From Streptomyces sp. NBC_01268 (GTDB lineage Bacteria > Actinomycetota > Actinomycetes > Streptomycetales > Streptomycetaceae): a stretch of DNA of 64,000 nt. Positions 15,921 through 25,210 of this stretch are shown here, one piece after another (position 1 is the first letter of the stretch; each line of letters begins with the position of its first letter). The notes below the pieces were generated by a model. It was not told the DNA's origin and ran no database searches. It saw only the letters and a list, made by a program, of their open reading frames with translations. The stretch lies in contig NZ_CP108454.1 in assembly GCF_036240795.1 (NCBI RefSeq), positions 6,942,001 to 7,006,000 of the forward strand, written 5' to 3'. Position numbers and translations under genes: made by a program.

Positions 15921-16565
15921 ATGCCAGCGATCTCGGGAGGCAAGACCTACCACCACGGCGACCTGCGCAACGCTCTCATCTGCGCCGCCGTCGACCTCGC
16001 CACCGAAGGAGGCCCCGAGGCGGTCGTGCTGCGCGAGGCGGCCCGACGGGTCGGCGTCTCGCCCACCGCCGCCTACCGGCACTTCGAGGGCCGCGGGGAG
16101 CTTCTCGCGGCCGTCCGGGACCACGCCCGCCGGGCCCTCGCCGACTCCATGGAACGCACCGCCGTCCGCGCCCCCGGTGCCGACAGCCCGGCGCTCGCCG
16201 CCGAGGCCCGCCTCGCCTCCCTGTGCCGCGGCTACGTGGCCTTCGCCGTCGACCAGCCCGGCCTCTACCGGTCGGCCTTCAGCACCCCCCGTACCGCATC
16301 CGGCGACGCCGGCCCCGAGGCCGACACCGGCTGCGTCGAGGTGCGCGCCTTCACCCTGCTCGCCGACGCCCTCGACGCCCTCGGCGCGACCGCCCGCCCG
16401 CCCCGGCCGCCCCGCCCAGCCGCCGAGGCCGCCGCGTGGTCGGCCGTGCACGGACTGTCACTCCTGCTGCTCGACGGTCCGCTGCGACGGCTGCCGGCCC
16501 AGCGCCGCGCCGACGTCGTCGAGTCCACCCTCGCCATGGTGGTCTCCGGGACGCGCGCCCCGTGA
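15921..16565 (+). CDS. TetR-family transcriptional regulator
   Basis: 214 residues. The N-terminal HTH has YHHGDLRNALICAAVDLATE, LREAARRVGVSPTAAYRHFEGRGELLAAV, typical of TetR. The C-terminal ligand domain (FAVDQPGLYRSAFS) is Pro/Ala-rich. ATG 15921 has AGGA 7 nt upstream. It sits between the exporter operon terminator and the hopanoid operon, in the same direction as both; either could be its target, but no clear palindrome supports a choice. Confidence 0.9.
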   Translation: MPAISGGKTYHHGDLRNALICAAVDLATEGGPEAVVLREAARRVGVSPTAAYRHFEGRGELLAAVRDHARRALADSMERTAVRAPGADSPALAAEARLASLCRGYVAFAVDQPGLYRSAFSTPRTASGDAGPEADTGCVEVRAFTLLADALDALGATARPPRPPRPAAEAAAWSAVHGLSLLLLDGPLRRLPAQRRADVVESTLAMVVSGTRAP

Positions 16566-16818
16566 GGGTCAAGTTTGCGTCAACTACCGCTGTGTACGGG
16601 AAGGTTGACGTGACGCCGCGCGTTGTCGCGGAGCGCGCCGCCCCCGGGCGCGGCCTGGAGTCCCTTACGACGTAAGCTGTACCGGTCTGTTTCGCGGCAA
16701 GTGGGGTGATACCCCTCGGCGCCCCGACCGCCGGGCGGTGAGCCACGGGCAGAGGTCGGCGGCGTGTCCGAAATAGGATGGATTGGATCCGCAGTGTAGA
16801 ACGGGAGATGTGACGGCC
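16566..16818 (+). other. intergenic region upstream of the hopanoid operon
   Basis: No gene is seen. The sequence contains short palindromic pieces (TTACGACGTAA near 16665-16675) and TAGGAT near 16773, which could be a -10 element for the hpn operon, though no good -35 is paired with it. Confidence 0.4.
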
Positions 16819-16881
16819 ATGACGCAGAATCTCCAGCTCCACGAGGGTGTCGCCGTCCTCGCGTCGGGCAGCGGCCGGTGA
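16819..16881 (+). CDS. 20-aa ORF overlapping the hpnC start
   Basis: An ATG at 16819 opens a 20-codon frame beginning MTQNLQLHEG. It has GGGAG about 11 nt upstream, and its TGA overlaps the hpnC GTG (GTGA). hpnC itself has no convincing ribosome site, so translation of this small frame may deliver ribosomes to hpnC. It may be a coupling leader or the remnant of a longer gene; the peptide resembles nothing I know. Confidence 0.45.
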   Translation: MTQNLQLHEGVAVLASGSGR

Positions 16882-17798
16882 CGGGAACCCGGCAGGTGCA
16901 CCCCGACGCCTCCTCGCGCACCACTCTCGGCAAGGCCGCGGACGAGAACTTCCCCGTGGCCCCCTTCTTCCTGCCGCGCGCCTGGCGCGACGACCTGATG
17001 CGCGTCTACGGCTTCGCCCGTCTCGTCGACGACATCGGCGACGGCGACCTCGCGCCCGGCGGCGCCGACGCCCGCCACCTCGGCGTCGACCCCGGCCGGG
17101 CCGACGACCGGCTCGCGATGCTCGACGCCTTCGAGACCGACCTGCTGCGCGTCTTCGACCCCGCCGACGGCGAGCCCCGCCACCCGCTGCTGCGCGCGCT
17201 GCGCCCCGCCGTCGAGCGCCACGGGCTCACCCCCGAGCCGTTCCTCGGCCTGGTCGCCGCCAACCGGCAGGACCAGCTGGTCCGTCGCTACGAGACCTAC
17301 GACGACCTCCTCGCCTACTGCGAGCTCTCCGCCAACCCCGTCGGCCGGCTCGTCCTGGCGATCACCGGCACCGCCACCCCCGAACGCCTGCGCCGCTCCG
17401 ACGAGATCTGCACCGCGCTGCAGATCGTCGAGCACCTCCAGGACGTCACCGAGGACCTGGCGCGCGACCGGATCTATCTGCCCGCCGAGGACATGAAGCG
17501 TTTCCACGTCACCGAGGACGACCTGGCCCGGCCCACCGCCGGAGCCTCCGTGCGCGCCCTGATCGCCTTCGAGGCCGACCGGACCCGCGCCCTGCTCGAC
17601 GCCGGCGCCCCGCTGGTCGGCAGCGTCCAGGGGCGGTTGCGGCTGCTGCTCGCCGGCTTCACCGCCGGGGGGTACGCGGCGCTCGACGCGATCGCGGACG
17701 CCGGGTTCGACGTCCTGCCCGGGCCGCCCAAGGCCGACAAACCGAGTCTGATGCGCCGGGCCGGCTCCGTCCTGCTCGCGGCGCGGAGAGAGGGGTGA
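16878..17798 (+). CDS. hpnC: hydroxysqualene synthase HpnC
   Basis: A 306-residue trans-isoprenyl diphosphate synthase-fold protein (squalene/phytoene synthase family). In the three-enzyme HpnCDE route it converts presqualene diphosphate to hydroxysqualene. Acidic motif 1 is LVDDIGDGD, motif 2 HLQDVTEDLARDRIYLPAEDM, with ENFPVAPFFLPR at the N-terminus, where HpnC proteins differ from HpnD. GTG 16878 overlaps the preceding 20-codon frame. It is the first enzyme gene of the hopanoid operon, and its end overlaps hpnD by 4 nt. Confidence 0.93.
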   Translation: MTGTRQVHPDASSRTTLGKAADENFPVAPFFLPRAWRDDLMRVYGFARLVDDIGDGDLAPGGADARHLGVDPGRADDRLAMLDAFETDLLRVFDPADGEPRHPLLRALRPAVERHGLTPEPFLGLVAANRQDQLVRRYETYDDLLAYCELSANPVGRLVLAITGTATPERLRRSDEICTALQIVEHLQDVTEDLARDRIYLPAEDMKRFHVTEDDLARPTAGASVRALIAFEADRTRALLDAGAPLVGSVQGRLRLLLAGFTAGGYAALDAIADAGFDVLPGPPKADKPSLMRRAGSVLLAARREG

Positions 17799-18745
17799 GC
17801 CGGACCGTGGAGGAACAGCCGCAGCCGTCCGCACCGGTACAGGCCGCGTACAGCTACTGCGAGGCCGTGACCGGGCAGCAGGCCCGCAACTTCGCCTACG
17901 GGATCCGACTCCTGCCGGTCGAGAAGCGGCAGGCCATGTCGGCGCTCTACGCGTTCTCGCGCCGCGTCGACGACATCGGTGACGGGCCGCTCGCGCCCGA
18001 CGACAAGGACCGGCGCCTGGAGGCGACCCGGGCCCTGCTCGCGCGGGTGCGCGCCGGCGAGATCGAGGAGGACGACACCGATCCGGTCGCCGTCGCCCTC
18101 GCGGACGCCGCCCGCCGCTTCCCGATCCCGCTCGGCGGGCTCGACGAACTCATCGACGGCGTCCTCATGGACGTGCGCGGCGAGACGTACGAGACCTGGG
18201 ACGACCTCAAGGTCTACTGCCGCTGCGTCGCCGGGGCCATCGGCCGGCTCTCGCTCGGCGTCTTCGGCACCCAGCCCGGCGCCCCCGGCGTCGAACGCGC
18301 CGCCGAGTACGCCGACACCCTCGGGCTCGCCCTCCAGCTGACCAACATCCTCCGCGACGTGCGGGAGGACGCCGGCAACGGGCGCACCTATCTGCCCGCC
18401 GACGACCTGGCCAAGTTCGGCTGCTCCGACGGCTTCGGCAGCGAGACCCCGCCCGCCGGGGCCGACTTCGACGGCCTCGTCCACTTCGAAGTGCGGCGCG
18501 CCCGCGCGCTGTTCGCCGAGGGGTACCGGCTCCTGCCCATGCTGGACCGGCGCAGCGGCGCCTGCGTCGCCGCCATGGCCGGGATCTACCGCCGGCTGCT
18601 CGACCGGATCGAGCGCGATCCCGCGGCCGTGCTGCGCGGCCGGGTCTCGCTGCCCGGGCGCGAGAAGGCCTACGTCGCCGTGCGGGGGCTCTCCGGCCTC
18701 GACGCCCGGCACATCTCCCGGCGCACGCTCCGGAGGCCGGCGTGA
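17795..18745 (+). CDS. hpnD: presqualene diphosphate synthase HpnD
   Basis: A 316-residue squalene/phytoene-synthase-family enzyme joining two farnesyl diphosphates into presqualene diphosphate. The substrate-binding motifs are SRRVDDIGDG and TNILRDVREDAGNGRTYLPADDL, and NFAYGIRLLPVEKRQAMSALYAFSR is highly typical. GTG 17795 overlaps the hpnC stop (GTGA) and has GAGAGAGGGG directly upstream. It works with HpnC and HpnE to make squalene without NADPH-dependent squalene synthase. Confidence 0.95.
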   Translation: MSRTVEEQPQPSAPVQAAYSYCEAVTGQQARNFAYGIRLLPVEKRQAMSALYAFSRRVDDIGDGPLAPDDKDRRLEATRALLARVRAGEIEEDDTDPVAVALADAARRFPIPLGGLDELIDGVLMDVRGETYETWDDLKVYCRCVAGAIGRLSLGVFGTQPGAPGVERAAEYADTLGLALQLTNILRDVREDAGNGRTYLPADDLAKFGCSDGFGSETPPAGADFDGLVHFEVRRARALFAEGYRLLPMLDRRSGACVAAMAGIYRRLLDRIERDPAAVLRGRVSLPGREKAYVAVRGLSGLDARHISRRTLRRPA

Positions 18746-18827
18746 AGCCCGCCAGGGGCCGCGCGGAGACAACCCGGGCCGCCCGTTCCGCGTCTGTGAT
18801 CACGACGTTCCCAGGGGAGGCCGCCGC

Positions 18828-20252
18828 ATGACCGCCGACGAGTGCTGTGCCACGCCCGGGGACGCCGCGCTCCACGGCGGCTCGCGGCCGCACGCCGTCG
18901 TCGTCGGCGGCGGCCTCGCCGGGGTCACCAGCGCGCTCCAGCTGGCCGACGCCGGAGTCCGGGTCACCCTGCTGGAAGGCCGCCCCCGGCTCGGCGGCCT
19001 CGCCTTCTCCTTCCGGCGCGGCGAGCTCAGCGTCGACAACGGGCAGCACGTCTACCTGCGCTGCTGCACCGCGTACCGCTGGTTCCTCGACCGCGTCGAG
19101 GGGGCGCACCTCGCGCCCGTGCAGGACCGCCTCGACGTGCCCGTGCTCGACGTCGGCCACCCGGCCGGGCCCCGGCTCGGGCGACTGCGGCGTTCGGCCC
19201 TGCCGGTGCCCCTGCACCTCGCCCGGAGCCTCGCCACCTACCCGCACCTCTCGCTCGCCGAGCGGGCGAGCGTCGGGCGGGCCGCGCTCGCCCTGAAGAA
19301 GCTGGACCCGGCCGACCCCGCCCTCGACGGCATCGACTTCGCCACCTGGCTCGGACGGCACGGCCAGTCCCCGCGCACCGTCGAGGCCCTGTGGGACCTG
19401 GTCGGCGTCGCCACCCTCAACGCCACCGCGCCGCACGCCTCCATGGGACTCGCCGCGATGGTCTTCAAGACCGGCCTGCTCTCCGAGCCCGGCGCCGCCG
19501 ACATCGGCTGGGCGCACGTCCCGCTCGGCGACCTGCACGACACCCTCGCCCGCAAGGCCCTGGACTCGGCCGGCGTGCGCACCGAGGTGCGCACCAAGGC
19601 CGAGCGGATCCTGAGCCGGGAGGGCGGCGGCTGGAGCGTCCACACCGCCGGGGAGGTCCTGGAGGCCGACACCGTCGTCCTCGCCGTACCCCAGCGCGAG
19701 ACGCGCGAGCTGCTGCCCGACGGGGCGCTCGACGACCCCGACAGGCTCCTCGACATCGGCACCGCGCCCATCCTCAACCTGCACGTCGTCTACGACCGCA
19801 AGGTCCTGCGGCAGCCCTTCTTCACCGCGCTCGGCTCCCCGGTCCAGTGGGTCTTCGACCGCACCGAGTCCTCCGGCCTCACCGGGGGCGGCCAGTACCT
19901 CGCGATCTCCCAGTCCGCCGCCCAGGACGACATCGACGAGCCCGTCGCCGTCCTGCGCGAGCGCTACCTGCCCGAGCTGGAGCGGCTGCTGCCCGCCGCC
20001 CGCGGCGCCGGGATCCGCGACTTCTTCGTCACCCGGGAGCGCACCGCCACCTTCGCCCCGACCCCCGGCGTAGGGCGACTGCGCCCCGGCGCCCGCACCC
20101 ACGCCCCGGGCCTGTACCTGGCCGGCGCGTGGACCGCCACCGGCTGGCCCGCGACCATGGAGAGCGCCGTCCGCAGCGGCTTCAGCGCCGCGGGCGCCGC
20201 GCTCTCCGCCCTCGGCCGCCGCTACGACCATCCGCTGCAGGAGGCGGCATGA
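18828..20252 (+). CDS. hpnE: hydroxysqualene dehydroxylase HpnE (FAD amine-oxidase fold)
   Basis: A 474-residue flavoprotein that reductively removes the hydroxyl of hydroxysqualene to give squalene. The FAD-binding dinucleotide fold is HAVVVGGGLAGVTSALQLADAGVRVTLLE. RLGGLAFSFRRGELSVDNGQHVYLRCC follows as in phytoene-desaturase relatives, and the C-terminal FAD motif APGLYLAGAWTATGWPATMESAVRSG closes it. ATG 18828 follows GGGGAGG. The last codons overlap an ATG of the downstream polyprenyl synthase gene. Confidence 0.94.
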   Translation: MTADECCATPGDAALHGGSRPHAVVVGGGLAGVTSALQLADAGVRVTLLEGRPRLGGLAFSFRRGELSVDNGQHVYLRCCTAYRWFLDRVEGAHLAPVQDRLDVPVLDVGHPAGPRLGRLRRSALPVPLHLARSLATYPHLSLAERASVGRAALALKKLDPADPALDGIDFATWLGRHGQSPRTVEALWDLVGVATLNATAPHASMGLAAMVFKTGLLSEPGAADIGWAHVPLGDLHDTLARKALDSAGVRTEVRTKAERILSREGGGWSVHTAGEVLEADTVVLAVPQRETRELLPDGALDDPDRLLDIGTAPILNLHVVYDRKVLRQPFFTALGSPVQWVFDRTESSGLTGGGQYLAISQSAAQDDIDEPVAVLRERYLPELERLLPAARGAGIRDFFVTRERTATFAPTPGVGRLRPGARTHAPGLYLAGAWTATGWPATMESAVRSGFSAAGAALSALGRRYDHPLQEAA

Positions 20253-20281
20253 GTGTGAGTACCGGAACTAGAGGAGAAACC

Positions 20282-21349
20282 GTGCCGACTGTGCCCCCGG
20301 GGAATCCGGCGGTCGACACCGCGGACGTCGCCGCGCTGCTGGAACGCGGCCGCGCCCTGTCCACGCCCGTCATGCGGGCGGCCGTCGACCGCCTCGCGCC
20401 GCCCATGGACACCGTGGCCGCGTACCACTTCGGCTGGATCGACGCCCACGGCAAGCCCACCGAGGGCGACAGCGGCAAGGCCGTCCGCCCCGCGCTGGCC
20501 CTGATCTCCGCCGAGGCCGCGGGCGCCGGCCCGGAGGTCGGCATCCCCGGCGCCGTCGCCGTGGAGCTGGTGCACAACTTCTCGCTGCTCCACGACGACC
20601 TGATGGACGGGGACGAGCAGCGCAGGCACCGCGACACGGTGTGGAAGGTGCACGGCCCCGCCCAGGCCATCCTGGTCGGCGACGCCCTCTTCGCCCTCGC
20701 CAACGAGCTGCTCCTCGAACTCGGCACCGTCGAGGCCGGCCGGGCCACCCGCCGGCTGACCACGGCCACCCGCAAGCTGATCGACGGGCAGGCCCAGGAC
20801 ATCTCGTACGAGCACCGCGAGCGGGTCACCGTCGAGGAGTGCCTGGAGATGGAGGGCAACAAGACCGGCGCCCTGCTCGCCTGCGCCGTCTCCATCGGCG
20901 CCGTCCTCGGCGGCGCGGACGACCGCACCGCCGACAAGCTGGAGGAGTACGGCTACCACCTCGGCCTCGCCTTCCAGGCCGTCGACGACCTGCTCGGCAT
21001 CTGGGGCGACCCGGAGGCCACCGGCAAGCAGACCTGGTCCGACCTGCGCCAGCGCAAGAAGTCCCTGCCGGTCGTCGCCGCCCTCGCCGCCGGCGGCCCC
21101 GCCTCCGAGCGGCTCGGCGAACTGCTCGCCGCCGACGCCAAGAGCAGCGACTTCGACAGCTTCTCCGAGGAGGAGTTCGCCACCCGCGCCGCCCTCATCG
21201 AGGAGGCCGGCGGGCGCGAGTGGACCTCCCAGGAGGCCCGCCGCCAGCACGCCGTCGCCATCGAGGCCCTGCACGACGTGGAGCTGCCGGCCCATGTCCG
21301 CGCCCAGCTCACCGCGCTGGCCGATTTCGTCGTCGTACGGAAGAGATGA
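20282..21349 (+). CDS. polyprenyl diphosphate synthase (FPP/GGPP synthase family)
   Basis: A 355-residue trans-prenyltransferase. The first aspartate motif is HNFSLLHDDLMDGDEQRR, with Phe five residues before DD and no insertion inside the motif. The second is AFQAVDDLLGIWGDP, where the last Asp of DDxxD is Gly. KTGALLACAVSIGA and GDALFALANELLLEL also fit. In the hopanoid operon it should supply FPP for HpnD, but a GGPP product cannot be excluded. I choose GTG 20282 because AGAGGAG lies 6 nt upstream; the in-frame ATG at 20249 overlapping the hpnE stop adds 11 residues. Confidence 0.9.
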   Translation: MPTVPPGNPAVDTADVAALLERGRALSTPVMRAAVDRLAPPMDTVAAYHFGWIDAHGKPTEGDSGKAVRPALALISAEAAGAGPEVGIPGAVAVELVHNFSLLHDDLMDGDEQRRHRDTVWKVHGPAQAILVGDALFALANELLLELGTVEAGRATRRLTTATRKLIDGQAQDISYEHRERVTVEECLEMEGNKTGALLACAVSIGAVLGGADDRTADKLEEYGYHLGLAFQAVDDLLGIWGDPEATGKQTWSDLRQRKKSLPVVAALAAGGPASERLGELLAADAKSSDFDSFSEEEFATRAALIEEAGGREWTSQEARRQHAVAIEALHDVELPAHVRAQLTALADFVVVRKR

Positions 21350-21381
21350 TCACCATCACTCTGATATGAGTGCGCAGTCGC

Positions 21382-21407
21382 CGGCCGGTGCCTCCCGGCA
21401 CCGGCCG
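21382..21407 (+). promoter_or_regulatory. strong hairpin between polyprenyl synthase and shc
   Basis: GGCCGGTGCC (21383-21392) and GGCACCGGCC (21397-21406) pair perfectly around TCCC, extended by one flanking pair. No T-tract follows. It lies in the only sizeable gap (128 bp) inside the hopanoid operon, directly before the cyclase gene. It may act as a partial terminator/attenuator or an mRNA stabiliser. Confidence 0.7.
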
Positions 21408-21477
21408 ACGGCAGACCCGAAGAAGCAGATCAACGCGGAAGTACTCCGAAGTACACCGACTGCACGAAGGGGAAGCC

Positions 21478-23472
21478 ATGACAGCGACGACCGACGGAAG
21501 CGCCGGGGCCGTGGGACCCCGAGCAGCCGCGGCCAGCGACACCACAGACCGCACCGACAGCGAGGAGGCGGCGCTCGAAGCATCCGCCGCCCGGGCCGCG
21601 GAGCTCTCCGTACGCCACCTCCTCGGCCGCCAGGACGCCGAAGGCTGGTGGAAGGGCGACCTGGAGACCAACGTCACCATGGACGCCGAGGACCTCCTGC
21701 TGCGCCAGTTCCTCGGCATCCTGGACCCGGAGACCACCCGCGCCGCCGCCCTGTTCATCCGGGGCGAGCAGCGCGAGGACGGCACCTGGGCCACGTTCTA
21801 CGGAGGGCCCGGCGAGCTCTCCGTCACCATCGAGGCCTATGTCGCCCTGCGGCTGGCCGGAGACCTCCCCGACGCCCCGCACATGGCGCGCGCCGCCGCC
21901 TGGATCCGTGAGCGGGGCGGCATCGCCGCGGCCCGGGTCTTCACCCGGATCTGGCTCGCCCTGTTCGGCTGGTGGCGCTGGGAGGACCTGCCCGAACTGC
22001 CGCCCGAGCTGATCTACCTGCCCTCGTGGTTCCCGCTCAACATCTACGACTTCGGCTGCTGGGCCCGGCAGACGATCGTGCCGCTCACCGTCGTCTCGGC
22101 CAAGCGCCCGGTGCGGCCCGCGCCCTTCGCGCTGGACGAGCTGCACACCGACCCGGACCGGCCGAACCCGGCGAAACGTCTTCCCTCCGCGGCCAGTTGG
22201 GACGGCTTCTTCCAGCGGGTCGACAAGGGGCTGCACCTCTACCGCAAGCTGGCCCCGCGCCGGCTGCGGAAGAGCGCCATGGACGTCGCCGCCCGCTGGA
22301 TCATCGAGCGGCAGGAGAACGACGGCTGCTGGGGCGGTATCCAGCCGCCCGCCGTCTACTCGGTGATCGCCCTCCACCTCCTCGGCTACGACCTGGACCA
22401 CCCGGTCATGCGGGCCGGCCTGGAGTCCCTCGACCGGTTCGCTGTGTGGCGCGAGGACGGCGCCCGGATGATCGAGGCCTGCCAGTCGCCGGTCTGGGAC
22501 ACCTGTCTCGCCACCATCGCCCTCGCCGACGCCGGGGTGCGCCCCGACGACCCGGCGCTGGTCAAGGCGGCCGACTGGATGCTGGGCGAGGAGATCGTGC
22601 GCACCGGCGACTGGGCGGTGCGGCGGCCCGGACTCCCGCCCGGCGGCTGGGCGTTCGAGTTCCACAACGACAACTACCCGGACATCGACGACACCGCCGA
22701 GGTGATCCTCGCGCTGCGCCGGGTGAACCACCCCGACCAGGCGCGGGTCGACGCGGCCATCGCCCGGGCCGCCCGCTGGACCGTCGGCATGCAGTCGAAG
22801 AACGGCGCGTGGGCCGCCTTCGACGCCGACAACACCAGTGCCTTCCCCAACCGGCTGCCGTTCTGCGACTTCGGCGAGGTCATCGACCCGCCCTCCGCCG
22901 ACGTCACCGCCCACGTGGTGGAGATGCTGGCGTACGAGGGCAAGGCCGGCCACCCGCGCGCCCGCCGGGGCATCGAGTGGCTGCTCGCCGAGCAGGAGCC
23001 GGGCGGGGCCTGGTTCGGCCGCTGGGGCGTCAACTACGTCTACGGCACGGGCTCGGTCGTGCCCGCCCTGACCGCCGCCGGACTGGCCGTCGGGCACCCC
23101 GCGATCCGGCGGGCCGTCGCCTGGCTGGAGTCGGTGCAGAACGAGGACGGCGGCTGGGGCGAGGACCTGCGCTCCTACTCGGAGCGCCAGTGGGTCGGCC
23201 ACGGCACCTCCACCGCCTCGCAGACCGCCTGGGCGCTGATCGCGCTGCTCGCGGCGGGCGAGCGGGGGTCGGAGGCGGTCCGGCGGGGCGTCGCCTGGGT
23301 GGTCGCGACCCAGCGGGAGGACGGCTCCTGGGACGAGCCGTACTTCACCGGCACGGGCTTCCCCTGGGACTTCTCGATCAACTACCACCTGTACCGGCAG
23401 GTCTTCCCGCTCACGGCGCTCGGCCGCTACGTGAACGGGGAGCCGGTGCTCCGCGGACCCGGGAGGGCCTGA
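21478..23472 (+). CDS. shc: squalene-hopene cyclase
   Basis: A 664-residue class II triterpene cyclase (HpnF) folding squalene to hopene/diplopterol at the membrane. The protonating DxDD motif is D402-I-D-D405 in NYPDIDDTAEV. Several QW-type repeats are visible (DGCWGGIQ, NGAWAAFD, GGAWFGRWG, DGGWGEDL, DGSWDEPYFTGTGFP), and the end reads YHLYRQVFPLTALGRY. ATG 21478 has GAAGGGGAA upstream. The stop shares one base with the next ATG (TGATG), so translation is coupled. Confidence 0.97.
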   Translation: MTATTDGSAGAVGPRAAAASDTTDRTDSEEAALEASAARAAELSVRHLLGRQDAEGWWKGDLETNVTMDAEDLLLRQFLGILDPETTRAAALFIRGEQREDGTWATFYGGPGELSVTIEAYVALRLAGDLPDAPHMARAAAWIRERGGIAAARVFTRIWLALFGWWRWEDLPELPPELIYLPSWFPLNIYDFGCWARQTIVPLTVVSAKRPVRPAPFALDELHTDPDRPNPAKRLPSAASWDGFFQRVDKGLHLYRKLAPRRLRKSAMDVAARWIIERQENDGCWGGIQPPAVYSVIALHLLGYDLDHPVMRAGLESLDRFAVWREDGARMIEACQSPVWDTCLATIALADAGVRPDDPALVKAADWMLGEEIVRTGDWAVRRPGLPPGGWAFEFHNDNYPDIDDTAEVILALRRVNHPDQARVDAAIARAARWTVGMQSKNGAWAAFDADNTSAFPNRLPFCDFGEVIDPPSADVTAHVVEMLAYEGKAGHPRARRGIEWLLAEQEPGGAWFGRWGVNYVYGTGSVVPALTAAGLAVGHPAIRRAVAWLESVQNEDGGWGEDLRSYSERQWVGHGTSTASQTAWALIALLAAGERGSEAVRRGVAWVVATQREDGSWDEPYFTGTGFPWDFSINYHLYRQVFPLTALGRYVNGEPVLRGPGRA

Positions 23473-24173
23473 TGGCCCGGGACCCCGGCGCCGCCGCCGC
23501 ACCCGACGGGCCCGCCCTCCCGGCCGCCCCCGCCGTCGTGCCGCCGCTGCTGATCGCCTGCGCCCTCGGCATCGAGCAGCTGGCGCTGCGCAGCGGCGCG
23601 CGCGGCGCCGAGCGGGCGGCGGCGCCCGCGCCGATGACCGTGATGCGGACCGGCATGGGCCCGGCGCACGCGCGCCGGGCCGTCTCCCGGGCCCTGGAGG
23701 CCGAGGCCTGGCGGGACGCGGCCGTCATCGCCTCCGGCTTCTGCGCCGGGCTCGCCCCCGGGATGCACCCCGGCGACCTGATCGTCGCCGACGAGACCCG
23801 CGGCCCCGACGGGGTGACCCCCTGCACGGGCACGGAGCTGCTGGTCAAGGCGCTCGCCAGGGCCGTGCCCGGGCGGACCGTCCACACCGGCCCGCTGACC
23901 GGCTCCGACCACGTGGTGCGCGGCCCGGAGCGGGCCGCGCTGAGGGCCGGCGGGGCCGTCGCCGTCGACATGGAGTCCGCCGCCACCCTGCGTACGGCGG
24001 TGGCGGCCGGACCCCGCCCGGTTGCGGCCGTACGGGTGGTCGTGGACGCTCCAGAACATGAACTGGTCCGGATCGGCACGGTGCGCGGTGGAATATCGGC
24101 TTTCCGCGTTCTTCGTGCCGTCCTTCCCGCTTTCTTCGAATGGCACCGTTCTTTGCTGCTCCCCAGGAGGTGA
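23472..24173 (+). CDS. hpnG: hopanoid-associated nucleosidase/phosphorylase, HpnG-like
   Basis: A 233-residue protein of the purine nucleoside phosphorylase/MTA-SAH nucleosidase superfamily, with PMTVMRTGMGPAHARRAV, ASGFCAGLAPGMHPGDLIVAD and the nucleoside-binding AVAVDMESAATLRTA. In hopanoid pathways HpnG removes adenine from adenosylhopane made by HpnH, giving ribosylhopane; gene order supports that role. ATG 23472 overlaps the shc stop. Confidence 0.88.
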   Translation: MARDPGAAAAPDGPALPAAPAVVPPLLIACALGIEQLALRSGARGAERAAAPAPMTVMRTGMGPAHARRAVSRALEAEAWRDAAVIASGFCAGLAPGMHPGDLIVADETRGPDGVTPCTGTELLVKALARAVPGRTVHTGPLTGSDHVVRGPERAALRAGGAVAVDMESAATLRTAVAAGPRPVAAVRVVVDAPEHELVRIGTVRGGISAFRVLRAVLPAFFEWHRSLLLPRR

Positions 24174-24180
24174 GCGAGTT

Positions 24181-25203
24181 ATGGCCATGCCGCTCCGTCA
24201 GTCCATCCGGGTCGGGACCTACCTCTTCGAACAGAAGCTCCGCAAGCGGGAGAAGTTCCCGCTGATCGTCGAGCTGGAGCCGCTGTTCGCCTGCAACCTC
24301 AAGTGCGAGGGCTGCGGCAAGATCCAGCATCCGGCGGGCGTGCTCAAGCAGCGCATGCCGGTCGCCCAGGCGGTCGGAGCCGTCCTGGAGTCCGGGGCGC
24401 CGATGGTCTCCATCGCCGGCGGCGAGCCGCTGATGCACCCTCAGATCGACGAGATCGTCCGCCAGTTGGTGGCCAAGCGCAAGTACGTCTTCCTCTGCAC
24501 CAACGCGATGCTGCTGCGCAAGAAGCTGGAGGACTTCACCCCCTCCCCGTACTTCGCCTTCGCCGTCCACATCGACGGACTGCGCGAGCGGCACGACGAG
24601 TCCGTCGCCAAGGAGGGAGTGTTCGACGAGGCGGTGGCGGCGATCAAGGAGGCCAAGCGGCGCGGCTTCCGGGTCACCACCAATTCGACGTTCTTCAACA
24701 CCGACACCCCCCAGACGATCATCGAGGTGCTGAACTTCCTCAACGACGACCTCCAGGTCGACGAAATGATGATCTCGCCCGCCTATGCCTACGAGAAGGC
24801 TCCCGACCAGGAGCACTTCCTGGGCGTCGAGCAGACCAGAGAACTCTTCAAGAAGGCCTTCGCAGGCGGAAACCGGCGCCGTTGGCGGCTCAACCACTCG
24901 CCGCTCTTCCTCGATTTCCTGGAAGGCAAGGCCGATTTCCCCTGCACCGCGTGGGCGATCCCGAACTACTCCCTCTTCGGGTGGCAGCGCCCCTGCTATC
25001 TGATGAGCGACGGCTACGTCCCCACGTACCGCGAGCTCATCGAAGAGACCGACTGGGATGCGTACGGCCGCGGCAAGGACCCCCGCTGCGCCAACTGCAT
25101 GGCGCACTGCGGCTACGAGCCCACCGCCGTCCTCGCCACCATGGGCTCGCTCAAGGAGTCGCTGCGCGCGGTACGGGAGACCGTCCACGGGAACAACGGG
25201 TGA
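24181..25203 (+). CDS. hpnH: adenosyl-hopene transferase HpnH (radical SAM)
   Basis: A 340-residue radical SAM enzyme that attaches a 5'-deoxyadenosyl group to hopene. The cluster ligands are C38-NLK-C42-EG-C45, followed by MVSIAGGEPLMHPQIDE (SAM-binding GGE). The C-terminus carries CANCMAHCGYEP, a second cysteine group typical of HpnH. ATG 24181 follows CAGGAGG. It starts 7 bp after the hpnG-like gene and ends 7 bp before the aminotransferase. Confidence 0.95.
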   Translation: MAMPLRQSIRVGTYLFEQKLRKREKFPLIVELEPLFACNLKCEGCGKIQHPAGVLKQRMPVAQAVGAVLESGAPMVSIAGGEPLMHPQIDEIVRQLVAKRKYVFLCTNAMLLRKKLEDFTPSPYFAFAVHIDGLRERHDESVAKEGVFDEAVAAIKEAKRRGFRVTTNSTFFNTDTPQTIIEVLNFLNDDLQVDEMMISPAYAYEKAPDQEHFLGVEQTRELFKKAFAGGNRRRWRLNHSPLFLDFLEGKADFPCTAWAIPNYSLFGWQRPCYLMSDGYVPTYRELIEETDWDAYGRGKDPRCANCMAHCGYEPTAVLATMGSLKESLRAVRETVHGNNG

Positions 25204-25210
25204 GCCGGTC

